From: Camarhynchus parvulus
Taxonomy: Eukaryota; Chordata; Aves; Passeriformes; Thraupidae
Length of the DNA stretch: 64,000 nt
Direction: 5' to 3'
Assembly (NCBI RefSeq): GCF_901933205.1
Contig: NC_044585.1
Location: forward strand, 4,402,001-4,466,000
A program made the translations under genes and the position numbers. Positions 10,601-22,260 of the stretch are shown one piece after another; within the stretch, counting starts at the first letter, position 1; the number at the start of each line of letters is the position of its first letter. The notes beneath the pieces were generated by a model. The model was not told where the DNA came from and ran no database searches. It saw only the letters and a program-made list of their open reading frames with translations.

Positions 10601-10717
10601 CCTGCATCCCTGTCTGCATCCCTGCCTGCATCCCTGCCTGTATCTCTGCCTGCTTTTCCTCAAATCCCTGATGGAAAATCCATCCAAAGCCAAAATTCCA
10701 GCAGCAGCAGCAGCAGC
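10601..10717. repeat. CTGCATCCCTGC 12-mer array and (CAG)6
   Basis: Four to five 12-bp units CTGCATCCCTGC occupy 10601-10655 and a (CAG)6 run lies at 10700-10717. The 12-mer is the same unit that forms the much larger array at 11780-12338. Confidence 0.9.
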
Positions 10718-10899
10718 ATCCTGCATCCCCCAGCCCTGCTGGGCTCCCCCACGCTGCACCAAGTGGTGCTTTCAAACTGGGCACACCAAAGAGGATAAAA
10801 CTTCAATGTATTTATGTGTGTAAATAGTTCTCATCCCCTCTGGCATTCCATCAGACACTTTGGCTGCTCTCTAAACGAAGCTCTAACATTTTTCAGGGA

Positions 10900-11780
10900 T
10901 GCTGGGAAGATGCAGGCCTAGCTCAGTGCTGGTGTGCTGGTCCCACTTTGCTGACCTGCAGCTGACTCCCAGTATTAACCAGACCAACATTTCTGCTTCC
11001 TTTCCAACCCAGGCTGGGATTTTAGCTACAGAAATCCTGAAATCCCTCCCTGGGTGAGGGAGCTTCTCAGGTGTGCCCCATAATTCCCACATCCCCAGGT
11101 GTTTGGAAGCACACACTCATTTTTCCTGCTTTCTCCCTGTTATGTATGACCCCATTCCTCAAACACTGAATTAAAGGAAAATCATACCCCAAATAACCCC
11201 AAACCATCATACCATGCCCCAAATAACCCCACACCATGCCCTGCTGCAGCAGGTAGGGCTGGGGGGCCCAGCCCTGGGGCAAACCCTGCTGTCCTGCACC
11301 CACAGCCCCTCAAACCCAGGGCAGTCCCCGTGGGAAGGCTGAGCCCCACAGGGCTGTGGGGTGCCCAGGGTCTCACTGGCTGTTGTGGGTCCCCCCAAAG
11401 CCCAGCCCTGCCCCTCGCAGTGCTCCCCACACCCTGGGTCCCCACTATTCCTCCTGGGAGCACAGAAAGGGATGAAGGGGATCTCCACATGGCCGGGGCA
11501 GCCATCACCCTCCTCCATCCCTGCTGGAGCTGCTGCTCCCTGGGGAGCATGGCAGGGAAGAGCCCCAGCTCTGCTCAGCCCTGGGCAAGCCAGGAGCTGC
11601 CTTTTCCCATGGGAGGGTCTCAGTGGAAGGATGGAGCCCAGCCCCTCCTGAGCTGGGCAGGGGAGCTGTAGTTTGGTTGTGCCCAGCTCTGCAGCCCTCC
11701 CCATGCTGGCACCCCAGAGCTCCCCTCCTGCCTGCTGAGGGCAGTGGCCTCTCTGTGGCCTGGTGGCCTGTGCAAGCCTC
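10900..11780. other. Intergenic, nothing recognised
   Basis: Unique sequence with a small local duplication (CCCCAAATAACCCCA(A/C)ACCAT near 11187-11240). The AT-rich patch 10795-10900 just before it is a weak enhancer candidate. Confidence 0.5.
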
Positions 11781-12338
11781 CCTGCAGCCCTGCATCCCTG
11801 CCTGCATCTCTGCCTGCATCCCTGCCTGCATCCCTGCCTGCATCCCTTCCTGCATCCCTGTATCCCTGCCTGCATTCCTGCATCCTTTCTTCCATCCCTC
11901 CCTGCATTTCTGCCTGCATCCTCCCCTGCATCCTTCCTCACATTCCTCCTTGTGCAAGCTGCTTCCCACTGCCATCCCTTCCTCATGCAAGCCTGCATCC
12001 ACCCCTGCATCCCTCTTTGTGCAAGCTTGATTGCAACCCTGCATCTCTCCCTGCACCCCTCTCCTTGTGCAAGCCTTCATCCCTGCCTGCATCTCTGCAT
12101 CCCTCCTTGTGCAAGCCTGCATCCCTCCCTCCCTCCCTGCATCCTTCCCTGCATCCTTCCCTGCATCCCTGCATCCTTCCCTGCATCCCTGCATCCCTCC
12201 CTGCATCCCTCCTGCATCCCTCCCTCCCTCCCTCCCTCCCTGCATCCCTCCCTACATCCCTCCCTGGATCCCTACATCCCTCCCTGCATCCCTCCTGCAT
12301 CCCTCCCTGCATCCCTCCTGCATCCCTCCCTCCCTCTG
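11780..12338. repeat. Large CTGCATCCCTGC-type minisatellite
   Basis: About 560 bp of 12-mers (CTGCATCCCTGC) shifting to CATCCCTCCCTG, interrupted several times by TTGTGCAAGC spacers. The interruptions recur at irregular intervals, suggesting higher-order copying. It generates the long Ser/Pro/Leu-rich and Asp/Gly/Met-rich spurious frames. Confidence 0.97.
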
Positions 12339-12459
12339 CCCCCACATCTCTCCCCAGGAGCATCCCCTCCCCCGGAACGCTTCTCCCCCACCCCGATTCG
12401 CACCCTCCCGAACCTCGCCCTGACCAGCCCGGCACCCCCGGAGCTCACCCCAGCCCCGG

Positions 12460-12570
12460 CCCCGTCCCCCGTGCCCGTGCCCGTGCCCGTCCCGCTCCCC
12501 GTGACCCCGTGCCGCTCCCCGTGCCCCCGTGCCCATCCCGCTCCCGTGCCCCCGTGCCCGCCCCCGCGGC
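12460..12570. repeat. GC-rich CCCGTGCC array
   Basis: Variants of CCCGTGCC and CCGCTCCC of 6 to 14 bp within a CpG-rich stretch. Confidence 0.85.
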
Positions 12571-12599
12571 GCCGCTGCCGAGGCCGCGCCGGGGAAGCG

Positions 12600-12850
12600 C
12601 CTCCTCCTCCCCCCCCAGGCTCGGGCGCTAAATGGAAGCGGCAGATCGATCCCGAGTGTGCCAAACTGACACGGAGCCTCATTAGGGGTTAGTTTTCATC
12701 CTCCTGCTCCCTGGCAGCCTTCACATTATCCCATAAAATTTATTTACTATTTCATGAATACATAAGCAGCAGGCAAACGCCGGCTTTTTATATATTTACA
12801 CTGTATATATTTCACGGGAGAGTTATGTGTGTCTCTGAGGCAGAGTGGAG
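12600..12850. promoter_or_regulatory. Candidate conserved non-coding element
   Basis: After a CpG-rich stretch (12360-12620), single-copy sequence with GCAGATCGATCCCGAG, CTCATTAGGGGTTAG, TATTTACTATTTCATGAATAC and TATATTTACACTGTATATAT. Confidence 0.4.
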
Positions 12851-13027
12851 GGAGCGAGAGGGGAGCAGGAGCAGAAGGAGAAAGCAGCTGTGAGGGAAGG
12901 AGCAGGAAAGCAGAGCCGGGGGAGGATGGCGATGGAGCACGCCCAGCCAGGGCGGCAGAGGCGCCCGAGGCACCAACAGCCCGGAGCAGCCCCGGCTCCA
13001 GCCCAGCCGGCAGCCGGGAACGCCGGG

Positions 13028-13460
13028 GCTGGGCGTGGATGAGGGCTGGGGTGGGTGAGGATGTGGGGATGGATGAGGGCTGCGGGATGGATGGGGAACA
13101 GGGGGTGGATCAGAGCTGGGGATGGATGCGGGCTGGGGGGGTGAGGGCTGGGGGTGGATGGAGGCTGGGGATGGATGAAGAGCTGGGGGTGGGTGAGGAG
13201 CTGGGGGTCAATGAGGAGCTGGGGATGGGTGAGGGCTGGGGTGGATGAGGGCTGGGAATGGGTGATGAGCTGGGTGAGGGCTGGGGTTGGATGAAGAGCT
13301 GGGGGTGGATGAGGAGATGGGGGTGGATGAGGGCTGGGGTTGGATGAGGGCTGGGAATGGGTGATGAGCTGGGTGAGGGCTGGGGTTGGATGAAGAGCTG
13401 GGGTTGGATGAAGAGCTAGGGGTGGATGAGGAGATGGGGGTGGTTGAGGGCTGGGGGTGA
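13028..13460. repeat. GGATGAGGGCTGGG minisatellite with higher-order copies
   Basis: Purine-rich units of about 14-19 bp (GGATGAGGGCTGGGG, GGATGAAGAGCTGGGG). A higher-order duplication is visible: GCTGGGAATGGGTGATGAGC occurs at 13251 and again at 13350, so a ~99-bp block was copied. Confidence 0.93.
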
Positions 13461-13464
13461 GTGT

Positions 13465-15140
13465 GGAGATGGGGTGCAGGGTCTGGGCTGGGGGGACACG
13501 GGGACTGTGAGCTCAGATTGTTGGGAACCCCCCAGCACCATCCAGATCCCCTAAATCCCGTTATCCCACAGCAGAGTGGGAGTTTCCCTGTCCCTGCTGT
13601 GCAGCACCAGCCCACAGCGATTCCCAAGGCAGCCCAAGGGCACAGTGAGGGGCTCCTGCCTGCCTGGGACCCATGGAGAGCCAGCAGCTGCCACCCTGGG
13701 AATGGTCCCCAAGCCCTGGCACCAGATTCTGCCCTGGCACCCCGAGCTGGGCCAGGCAGCCCTGGTTGGAGGGGCTGGATCTCCTGCAGCAGCTCCCACC
13801 TCTCCCAAACACACTGTGCACTCAGGAATCACTTAATTCTGAGCGTGTTAAAGCCCTGTAGCTGTGGGCTCACTCATGGCTCGTTTGGGGACAGTGGGGA
13901 GAAGGAAGGGACAGCAGAAAGGGGGTTTCATACACAACAGGGCCTGGCAGTGGTATGTGTTTCCTTCAAACCCAGCAGAGATGTTTCTATTAACCCCAGA
14001 AATTACAAGAGGATTGTTTGCAATCTTGTTTGTTTTCCCTCATTCAGCCTGGCCTGAGGAGGAAGATCCCTCACCCTCCTCCCAAGGTTTGGGATGCTGC
14101 AGCTGCTGATTGCCAGCACCAGAGACAAAGAGTTCAGAGAGGGGAAACCAACATTTTTTGGGGTCTGGAGCTGGTCTGAACTTCTGAGCAGTAAACTTGG
14201 AGGGGCTGAGCTGCATTAATCACTGAGGCAGCTGGAATATGTGGATATGGATTTATGTAATGGTGCAGGGAAAGCTCAGGGTCACAGCAGCCTGTGCCAG
14301 CACCCATCACACCCCAGGGCTGGTTCCAGCCTGAACCCCCCATGTTTTGTCCCCCAGAACACCGCAGAGCCCAGGCAGGAGCTGTTTCCATGGCACTCAG
14401 TGCTCCCAGCACCAGAACCCCAGTGGTTCCCATGGCTCACAGGAGCACAGCACCTCCACCCCAGCAGGATGGGGGGCAGGGGATTTCGAGGAGGGCCAGG
14501 AAAGCACTGGGAGCACCAAGCAGTGGGTGGGATCCACACAGCCCCTTCCCCTCCCTCAAACCCCATTAGATTCCCTGTTCTGCCAAGAGCTCCTCTCTCT
14601 GCAGGAGGGGTGGGCACCCGGCCCCAGCACTGCTCCCCCAGCTCCATTTGGTGAAAACATCACAGGATCTGCTCCCTCCAAGCACCCCAAAGCACAGGAG
14701 CACCACATTTTAAGATCTCAGCATTTCCAGATCTCTCTGCATTCCTGGAGTTGGGCTGACAATCTCTCAGAAGGGACAGAGGGAAAGGGACAGGCCCAAT
14801 CCCTTGGGAATGCAGCCGGAGGAGAGCAAAAATCCTCATTGCCAGGGAAAGGAAAAAAGAAACCCATGGTGATGGTGTTCATTTTAACTGCTCAGCCACT
14901 TGTCCCTGATGGCATTAGAGGAAACAAACAGGTGAGAGGCACTCGAACAGGAGATGGGAACAGAGACAAAACCAGGAGACACAAGGAAGCACCCTGGCTT
15001 CCAGGAGAATCCAGCTGCACAAAGTTGGCAGCAATCCCTGTAAAAATCCCTTTAAAAGGCTGAATGGGCACAGCCCTGCCCCAGTCCGTGGGGACTGTGA
15101 CACACTGGTCCCCAGGGGCTGCTGGCACCGGGAGGGATCG
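13465..15140. other. Intergenic, nothing recognised
   Basis: Unique GC-rich sequence between two minisatellites. Open frames here lack domains and coding signature. Confidence 0.5.
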
Positions 15141-16318
15141 CTGTGGGATGGATCCTGCTGCTCCTCCCTGATCCCAAAACATCCCTGAGCTGTGGGATGG
15201 ATCCTGCTGCTCCTTCCTGCTCCCACAAACATCCCTGAGCTCTGGGATGGATCCTGCTGCTCCTCCCTGATCCCACATTATCCCTGAGCTCTGGGATGGA
15301 TCCTGCTGCTCCCCCCTGATCCCACATTATCCCTGAGCTGTGGGATGGATCCTGCTGCTCCCCCCTGATCCCACAGCATCCCTGAGCTGTGGGATGGATC
15401 CTGCTGCTCCTTCCTGCTCCCAAAACATCCCTGAGCTGTGGGATGGATCCTGCTGCTCCCCCCTGATCCCACAGCATCCCTGAGCTGTGGGATGGATCCT
15501 GCTGCTCCTTCCTGCTCCCAAAACATCCCCGAGCTGTGGGATGGATCCTGCTGCTCCTTCCTGCTCCCAAAACATCCCTGAGCTGTGGGATGGATCCTGC
15601 TGCTCCTTCCTGCTCCCAAAACATCCCTGAGCTGTGGGATGGATCCTGCTGCTCCTCCCTGATCCCAAAATATCCCTGAGCTGTGGGATGGATCCTGCTG
15701 CTCCTCCCTGCTCCCAAAACATCCCTGAGCTGTGGGATGGATCCTGCTGCTCCTCCCTGCTCCCAAAACATCCCTGAGCTGTGGGATGGATCCTGCTGCT
15801 CCTTCCTGCTCCCACATCATCCCTGAGCTGTGGGATGGATCCTGCTGCTCCTCCCTGCTCCCACATCATCCCTGAGCTGTGGGGTGGATCCTGCTGCTCC
15901 TCCCTGCTCCCACATCATCCCTGAGCTGTGGGATGGATCCTGCTGCTCCTCCCTGCTCCCAAAACATCCCTGAGCTGTGGGGTGGATCCTGCTGCTCCTC
16001 CCTGCTCCCACATCATCCCTGAGCTCTGGGATGGATCCTGCTGCTCCTCCCTGCTCCCACATCATCCCTGAGCTGTGGGATGGATCCTGCTGCTCCTCCC
16101 TGCTCCCAAAACATCCCTGAGCTGTGGGGTGGATCCTGCTGCTCCTCCCTGCTCCCACATCATCCCTGAGCTGTGGGGTGGATCCTGCTGCTCCTCCCTG
16201 CTCCCACATCATCCCTGAGCTGTGGGATGGATCCTGCTGCTCCTCCCTGCTCCCACATCATCCCTGAGCTGTGGGATGGATCCTGCTGCTCCTCCCTGCT
16301 CCCACAGCATCCCCGAGC
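15140..16318. repeat. 49-bp minisatellite, ~24 copies
   Basis: The unit runs GCTGTGGGATGGATCCTGCT, GCTCCTCCCTGCTCCC, then A(A/C)AACATCCCTGA or a CACATCATC variant. The 49-bp period is kept throughout with few substitutions and each unit carries a GGATCC site. It ends against the CpG-rich block at 16320-16570. Because 49 leaves remainder one on division by three, the reading frame rotates from copy to copy; see findings. Confidence 0.98.
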
Positions 16319-16319
16319 T

Positions 16320-16575
16320 GCCGGGGTGGCTGTCCCCGTTCCCACAGCATCCCTGGGGTGGCTGCCAGCGCTGTCCCCGGCCGCTGATGGACGGCACCGT
16401 CCCCGCTCGATCCCTCCTGGAGCGCGGCCATTCGCAGCCCGTGATGGATGCGCCCATCAAGGGCAGCGGCCGCGGCTCCTGCTCCCGCTCCGTGCGCCGG
16501 CTAACGGTGTAAATTTGGCAGAACAGCTTCACTAAGCGCTGGTTGTTTATTTTCCGGGCCGCTGCTGCATCCCGT
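16320..16575. promoter_or_regulatory. CpG-rich block, candidate regulatory element
   Basis: CpG-dense, non-repetitive sequence following the 49-bp array, ending in GGCTAACGGTGTAAATTTGG and AAGCGCTGGTTGTTTATTTT. A short minus-strand open frame crosses it but shows no known domain. Confidence 0.35.
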
Positions 16576-17290
16576 GCACCGGGAAGAGCGGCTGGGGGAT
16601 GCTGAGGGACATTCCTCACCTGGAGGAGGGCTGGGAGCACGGCCCAGCAGCAAAGCGTGGCTATCCAAGCACGGCCTGCCTCCAGAGGGGTTTTTTGGAT
16701 GCGTCCTGTCATCCTCAGCAGGCAGAACCCCCACCCCTGCCACCCCTCCAGGTCTCCATCCCCCTGGCAGCAGGAGCAGGGAATCCCTGCAGACCCCATG
16801 GGATGGATTCAGGCCTTGGTGCCAGCTCCTCATGGCACTGCCAGCTGTGGGACCCCCAAACCACCCCAAATCCCCCTCCTCTTGCCCACAGCTGCCTCAG
16901 CAGGACCCGACAGATCCATGCCCCGATTTCCCTGGGAGAAATGAAGGGATTTGTGCTCTTGAGCTGGGGACAATTGCAGAAATGGGTTTGCTTTGCCCAC
17001 TTCCCTCTCCCTCCCCACTATGCATTGCCTTCCACCCCACCCCACCCATCCCCAGGCCAACCACCAGGATGGGCACCGGGATGGGCTCTGAGGCTGCTGC
17101 AGCTCCAACCAGCCCCAGCCTGGGCTCCCAAACCGAATATTCATCTGCCAAAGGGCTGCAGCAAACGCTGGACAGCAAACTGGGCTGGGAAAAGAGAAAA
17201 AACTGGGAGAAGAGGAGGAATTGCAGCGCTGAGGGGGTCAGGGGTGGAGGAATTGAGAGTGGCCGGAGCTGCTGGGAGCTCGGGGCGGCA
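16575..17290. other. Intergenic, nothing recognised
   Basis: Unique GC-rich sequence leading into the polypurine tract. Confidence 0.5.
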
Positions 17291-17650
<360 letters not shown>

Positions 17651-17749
17651 GGCCCCATCTGCTCCTGGTGTCCCCTGTCCCTCCTCCCAGCCTGCAGAGC
17701 TCTCGGTGCCATTTCTCTCTGCCCCCGAGGCATTTGCTGATGGAAGACG

Positions 17750-17850
17750 CCTGCATTAGCACGAGGGCAAGCAGCAAATGTCTGGAGATAAAGAAAAAAT
17801 ACATATTAAAAAATATATAAAAATCAGGCGAGTTCAGGAGGCGGATGCTG
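17750..17850. promoter_or_regulatory. Short AT-rich candidate element
   Basis: TGCATTAGCACG, GGAGATAAAGAAAAAATACA and TATTAAAAAATATATAAAAA right of the polypurine tract. Confidence 0.25.
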
Positions 17851-18228
17851 CAGGGTCAAGCACAGTTTGTTTGGGGAAATGGACACACCTGGAGGGCAGA
17901 CAGGGGAGCAGGAGGGTTCGGTCAGAGGGAGGAGCTGCTCCCCCGCGTGTCCCGGCCGTGCTGGCTCTGTCACCCCTGCCCGAGTCCTGCACCGGCCAGA
18001 GCCGGCTGAGGAGCCAGACAAAGGGGGAGATGGCTCAGCCTCCCTGCAGATGTCACAGGTCACAGGGAGGCCACGGCCTTAGCGCTCCCCAGGTGCCCCA
18101 GGCACTCAGAGGTGCTGCCAGTCCCCGGCCCTGCAGCAGCTCCTGGCTCTGGGCCCAAAGCCTCCCCAGGAGCACCGCTGGCACCTCTCAAATCTGCCAG
18201 GGAGGTTTCAGATTTGGGGCTCAGAAAT

Positions 18229-18480
18229 CGTGGCATGGTTTGGGTTGGAAGGGACTTTCAGCTCATCCCATCACACCCTGCCATGGGCAGGGACACCTCC
18301 CACTGTCCCAGGCTGCTCCAAGCCCCATCCAGCCTGGCCTTGGGCACTGCCAGGGATGCAGGAACAGCCACAGCTGCTCTGGGCACCCTGTGCCAGGGAC
18401 TTGACCCTCCCAGGCAACAATTCCTTCCCAATATCCCTAACCCTGCCCTCTGTCAATTTAATCCATTCCCCGTCACTCCA
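18229..18480 (-). mobile_element. CR1 LINE 3' fragment (antisense)
   Basis: This copy reads TGGTTTGGGTTGGAAGGGAC, then CATGGGCAGGGACACCTCCC, CAGGCTGCTCCAAGCCCC and CTGGGCACCCTGTGCCAGGG on the plus strand, the reverse complement of the CR1 3' region. The match is close, so it is among the younger copies in the window. Confidence 0.9.
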
Positions 18481-18889
18481 GGCCTTTATTTCCAGTTCCT
18501 CTCCAGGTTCCTCCAGTGCAAACCAGTGTAACAGCCCCAGCCCCCAGCCAACCCTGGCCCTTCCCAAGGATCAGCTTTTCCCAGACCACCACACCCAGAA
18601 GCTTCCCTGTCCCTGGCCAGGAGTTTGTGATAACACCGACCTTCCCAGTGGGGAAACCCTCTCCACACCCAGGCAGGCGCTGCATTCCTCAGCTGAGGAG
18701 CAAACACAGCTTTCCCCACACTTCCAGGCAGGGAAAAGGGAGCAGGCAGTACCAGGGAGGTGACAAAGGCCACCTCTCCCTGTCCTTGTCCCCAGCCCAG
18801 GGGCCTCTCCCACAGAAGGATGCTCCAGTCCTGGGTGGGTGTTTCAAACATCAAACTGAAAAGCTGAAGGGAAATAAAGAGATGTGCTG

Positions 18890-19010
18890 AAGTGGCTGCT
18901 GTGCCACTCCTGCTGGAACATTCATATTTGCCAAAAATAATTTGTCTTTAATCAGACACAGCCATACATTCAGTTTTATGTCCGTTCTGGATCAGACTTT
19001 ATCACCTGGG
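18890..19010. promoter_or_regulatory. Candidate conserved non-coding element
   Basis: Single-copy AT-rich sequence with ACATTCATATTTGCC, AATAATTTGTCTTTAATCAG and GACTTTATCACC. Confidence 0.3.
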
Positions 19011-19348
19011 GCCACTTCAGCTCCTTCCTGGCCTGCCAGGGATCAGCACCCAGGAGGGCAGGAGCTGGTGGCACCCAGGGAAGTGTCCCCAGGGCCTGTG
19101 TGTGCAGGGTGAGCCCCAGAGGCACAGCACTGCTGGAGAGCAACCACAACAAGAAGCAGTTTCGTGTTTCTGGGGGGTGGCCCACAGCTTGGCCATGGAT
19201 CAGGGGGTGTTTAATTCACTTCTGATCTGGAACAAACCCCGTTATTTTTCCTCCTGGCAGTTCTGTGCATGCCCAGCGCAGTTTCCCAGGGATGACAAGC
19301 CTGTTCCTGCCTGGGTTTGCACCTCCAGCTCATGCCAATTAACGAGGC

Positions 19349-19411
19349 ATCACCCTGAGGTGTCACCCTGAGGTGTCACCCTGAGGTGTCACCCTGAGGT
19401 GTCACCCTGAG
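19349..19411. repeat. 13-bp tandem repeat, five copies
   Basis: AGGTGTCACCCTG repeated five times with nearly no divergence. Confidence 0.95.
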
Positions 19412-20360
19412 CCCCCCCACCCACCCTCACCCTCCTGCCGAGCTCTCTGAGCCCCTCTCCCCAAACAGGGGTGCCCAAATCCCAGAGGATGGGTTGGAGG
19501 AGGGAAATCCAGCCCCCAAAGCCCAGAGCCAACCCTCTGGCTCCAGTGCCAGGCTCCCTCCCAGAAGGGAGGCTCCACAGCTGGGCAGAGCAGCCTTGAT
19601 CCAAAAGCTGCTCCAGAACAGCCCTGCTGTGGCCCTGGGAGCAGGCAGGGACCTGCCAGGGGAATCTCCTGCTCCAAACCCCATTTCCAGAGGCAGAGCT
19701 CTGCAAGGAGGGCTGAGCTGAGCAGGTTCCCGAGCTGGGCTGGCTCTGCAGCCCCACACAAACACAGGAGCAGTGGTTTTGGGGGGCAGAGCTCGCTGGG
19801 GCGGTTTGGGGAGCAGCCCCAACACTGCCCTGCCCATCTGAGAGCTGAGCTGCTCCCTGAAGGAAGAGCTCACCACCACTCCAATTTACATCTGTCAGTA
19901 AATCCCAGTGCAAACACCCCAGAGCAGGCTGGAGGCACCACAGATGTTCATCAGTGATTTTATAGTCGTGGAGATCCCACCAAAACCCCCCAGAGGTGTC
20001 CAGGAGCCTCTTCCAGCCCACCCTGTGCACCCCTCACCCCAAAACACATCCAGAACCTGCATCACTCAAAGCTTCTCCTCCCACCCAGTTCATCCCACAG
20101 AGAATCCATTTGAAGACCATGAGAGGTGGAGAATTCTACAGCAAAGCTCAGAGCTTGCAAAACAAGGCCAGGTTGGATGGGCTTGGAGCAACCTGCTCTG
20201 CTGGAAGGTGTCCTTCCACCACAGGGGTTGGGCTGGGATCAGCTTCAAGGACCTTCCCGACACAAACCATTCAATGATTTTAACATCCAGGCTCCCCTTG
20301 GCTGAACTCTGCCCCCAAACCCACAGTGGAATGTACGGGGTGGGCCCAACCACAAAACAA
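19412..20360. other. Intergenic, nothing recognised
   Basis: Unique sequence; a 213-codon minus-strand open frame crosses 19389-20030 but shows no domain and is GC-driven. Confidence 0.5.
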
Positions 20361-20665
20361 AACTCAGAATATTCATGACCAAGGCAGTCAGGAAGGGTTT
20401 GTGGAACACATTCACATAATTAATACATATGAGAACATTGCAATTCCCCTCTTTGCTGGTCCACAAACAGAGAGAAGCTAAATTCATTAGATTAATATTT
20501 GTTGAGACTTATTAGTTTAGCTCTAATTTCATGATCAGATGGCATTTTTGGGGAGTTGAAAAGCAAGCTCTAAAGATTCATTGGATCTAAATCATGACAA
20601 TAAAGAGCAAGGAATTGTAAAAATTTCTAGGAATATAAATTTCCTGTTGCTGGATTGCTTCTGAC
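20360..20665. promoter_or_regulatory. Strong candidate conserved non-coding element
   Basis: Three hundred bases of AT-rich single-copy sequence: AATATTCATGACC, CACATAATTAATACATATG, AATTCATTAGATTAATATT, ACTTATTAGTTTAGCTCTAA and AAATCATGACAATAAAG. Confidence 0.45.
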
Positions 20666-21206
20666 ACTGTTCTCCCACCAGCTGGGGAATCAGGAACTTG
20701 TGTTCCTCACTCAGCCCCAGCCCTGGTTGATATTAAAGCACATAAACAGCTTCTCAAAGCTCCCCAAAACAGGCTGGCCTCTGGCTCTGATGGTGCCACC
20801 ACCCATGAGACCTCAGAAGAAGGTCCAGATGCCTTTGGGTCACCTTCTCACAGAACTGGGTGGTGACACCTGGGCTGCCTGTGGTGGTGTCCCCATCCCC
20901 AGGGTGACCCCAGCCCTCTGTGCTGCAGCCCAGCAGAGCCCTGGCCCCTGCAGTTGTTCCCTCACCCCACAAAGGCAGGGCAGGAACACAACCCAGGGCT
21001 GCTGACCCTGCTCCAGGTGTGAAATCCTGCAAGCCCCGGAGCCAGGGGAATAAATTTCATCCCAAGGAAGGCTTTGTGCAGCAAAAAATGGCTTCACTGT
21101 GTGCACCAAGAGCAAGGGATGCTCAGGGGATGGCTGTCCAGCAAAATTCCTGCCCCCAAAACAGCTCAGGATGGTGGAGAATTTCCCAGGCCATGCTGTG
21201 GAGGTG

Positions 21207-21688
21207 CTGGGGAAAGCTGGACACGTCCCTGTGATGGGGAAAGCTGGACATATCCCTGTGATGGGGAAAGCTGGACATGTCCTGTGCTGGGGAAAGCTGG
21301 ACACGTCCCTGTGATGGGGAAAGCTGGACACGTCCTGTGATGGGGAAAGCTGGACACGTCCCTGTGATGGGGAAAGCTGGACACATCCCTGTGATGGGGA
21401 AAGCTGGACACGTCCCTGTGATGGGGAAAGCTGGACATGTCCCTGTGATGGGGAAAGCTGGACACGTCCCTGTGATGGGGAAAGCTGGACACGTCCCCGT
21501 GATGGGGAAAGCTGGACACGTCCCCGTGATGGGGAAAGCTGGACATGTCCCTGTGATGGGGAAAGCTGGACACGTCCCTGTGATGGGGAAAGCTGGACAC
21601 GTCCCTGTGATGGGGAAAGCTGGACACGTCCCTGTGATGGGGAAAGCTGGACACGTCCCCGTGATGGGGAAAGCTGGACATGTCCCCG
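21207..21688. repeat. 27-bp minisatellite, ~18 copies
   Basis: The unit is CTGGACACGTCCCTGTGATG then GGGAAAG, with ACATG/ACACG and CCCTG/CCCCG variants and one or two single-base deletions. The length is a multiple of three, so it stays open and gives repeating nine-residue peptides in both directions; these are artefacts. Confidence 0.98.
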
Positions 21689-21764
21689 AGGCAGCCTGGG
21701 GAAGGGCACTCCCCTTGCAGGTGACACCATGCCGCATTCCTGCACCTGAAGGAATCTTCCAGGG

Positions 21765-22260
21765 AGGCAGAATGAATTCAGAAGTGTCATTATCTCAATC
21801 AGAGCCCGGCAAAAGCCAAGGCTCTCATCCGGCAGAGTTCTGGTGGCTTTGAAACCAAAGCTCAGGTGCAGACTCCAGCTCCATCCGCAGGGCTCAGAGG
21901 CACTCGGGGCTCATCCTCCTCCCTCCCTGCTGTGGCCGGGAGCTGCTCCGGTCCCGGCCGGAGGGCTCGGGGCCGGCGGGGCAGGTCCGTGCCGGGGGCA
22001 GCACATCCCCGGGGGCGCTGGCAGCTGCGGGCGGGGTGACCCCCGCGGGTCCCCGCGCTGACAAAAGGCCTATCTGCTCTCCGCCTAAATGATTTAAATT
22101 CTAATCAAACATCATTTATAGCACATCTCGGAGCCGTCTCCCGGGAGCTGGTCCCACGTGAGCCGTTGCCAGGGCAACCGGGGGGTCTCATTTCAGAAAT
22201 GTCAGATTGCATTATTGTCTTCACACTTCTCTGATAACCCGGTGTCTCTCCCTCTCCTGC
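21765..22260. promoter_or_regulatory. CpG island flanked by enhancer-like blocks
   Basis: A CpG-rich core (about 21920-22060) lies between GTCATTATCTCAATCAGAGC on the left and CCTAAATGATTTAAATTC, TAATCAAACATCATTTATAG, GTTGCCAGGGCAACC (RFX X-box-like inverted repeat) and CAGATTGCATTATTGTC on the right. The X-box-like palindrome near 22165-22180 is notable. Confidence 0.45.

Noticed and set aside
11207..12692. Long frames of Ser/Pro/Leu or Gly/Asp/Met composition
   Set aside because: Translation of the CTGCATCCCTGC array on each strand.
15052..16345. Minus-strand frames with GGAAGSIPQLRD-type repeats
   Set aside because: Product of the 49-bp array; the same peptides appear in all three frames, which no selected protein would show.
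21123..21852. Repeat-protein-like frames on both strands
   Set aside because: Caused by a 27-bp unit divisible by three; no start context, splice sites or domain.
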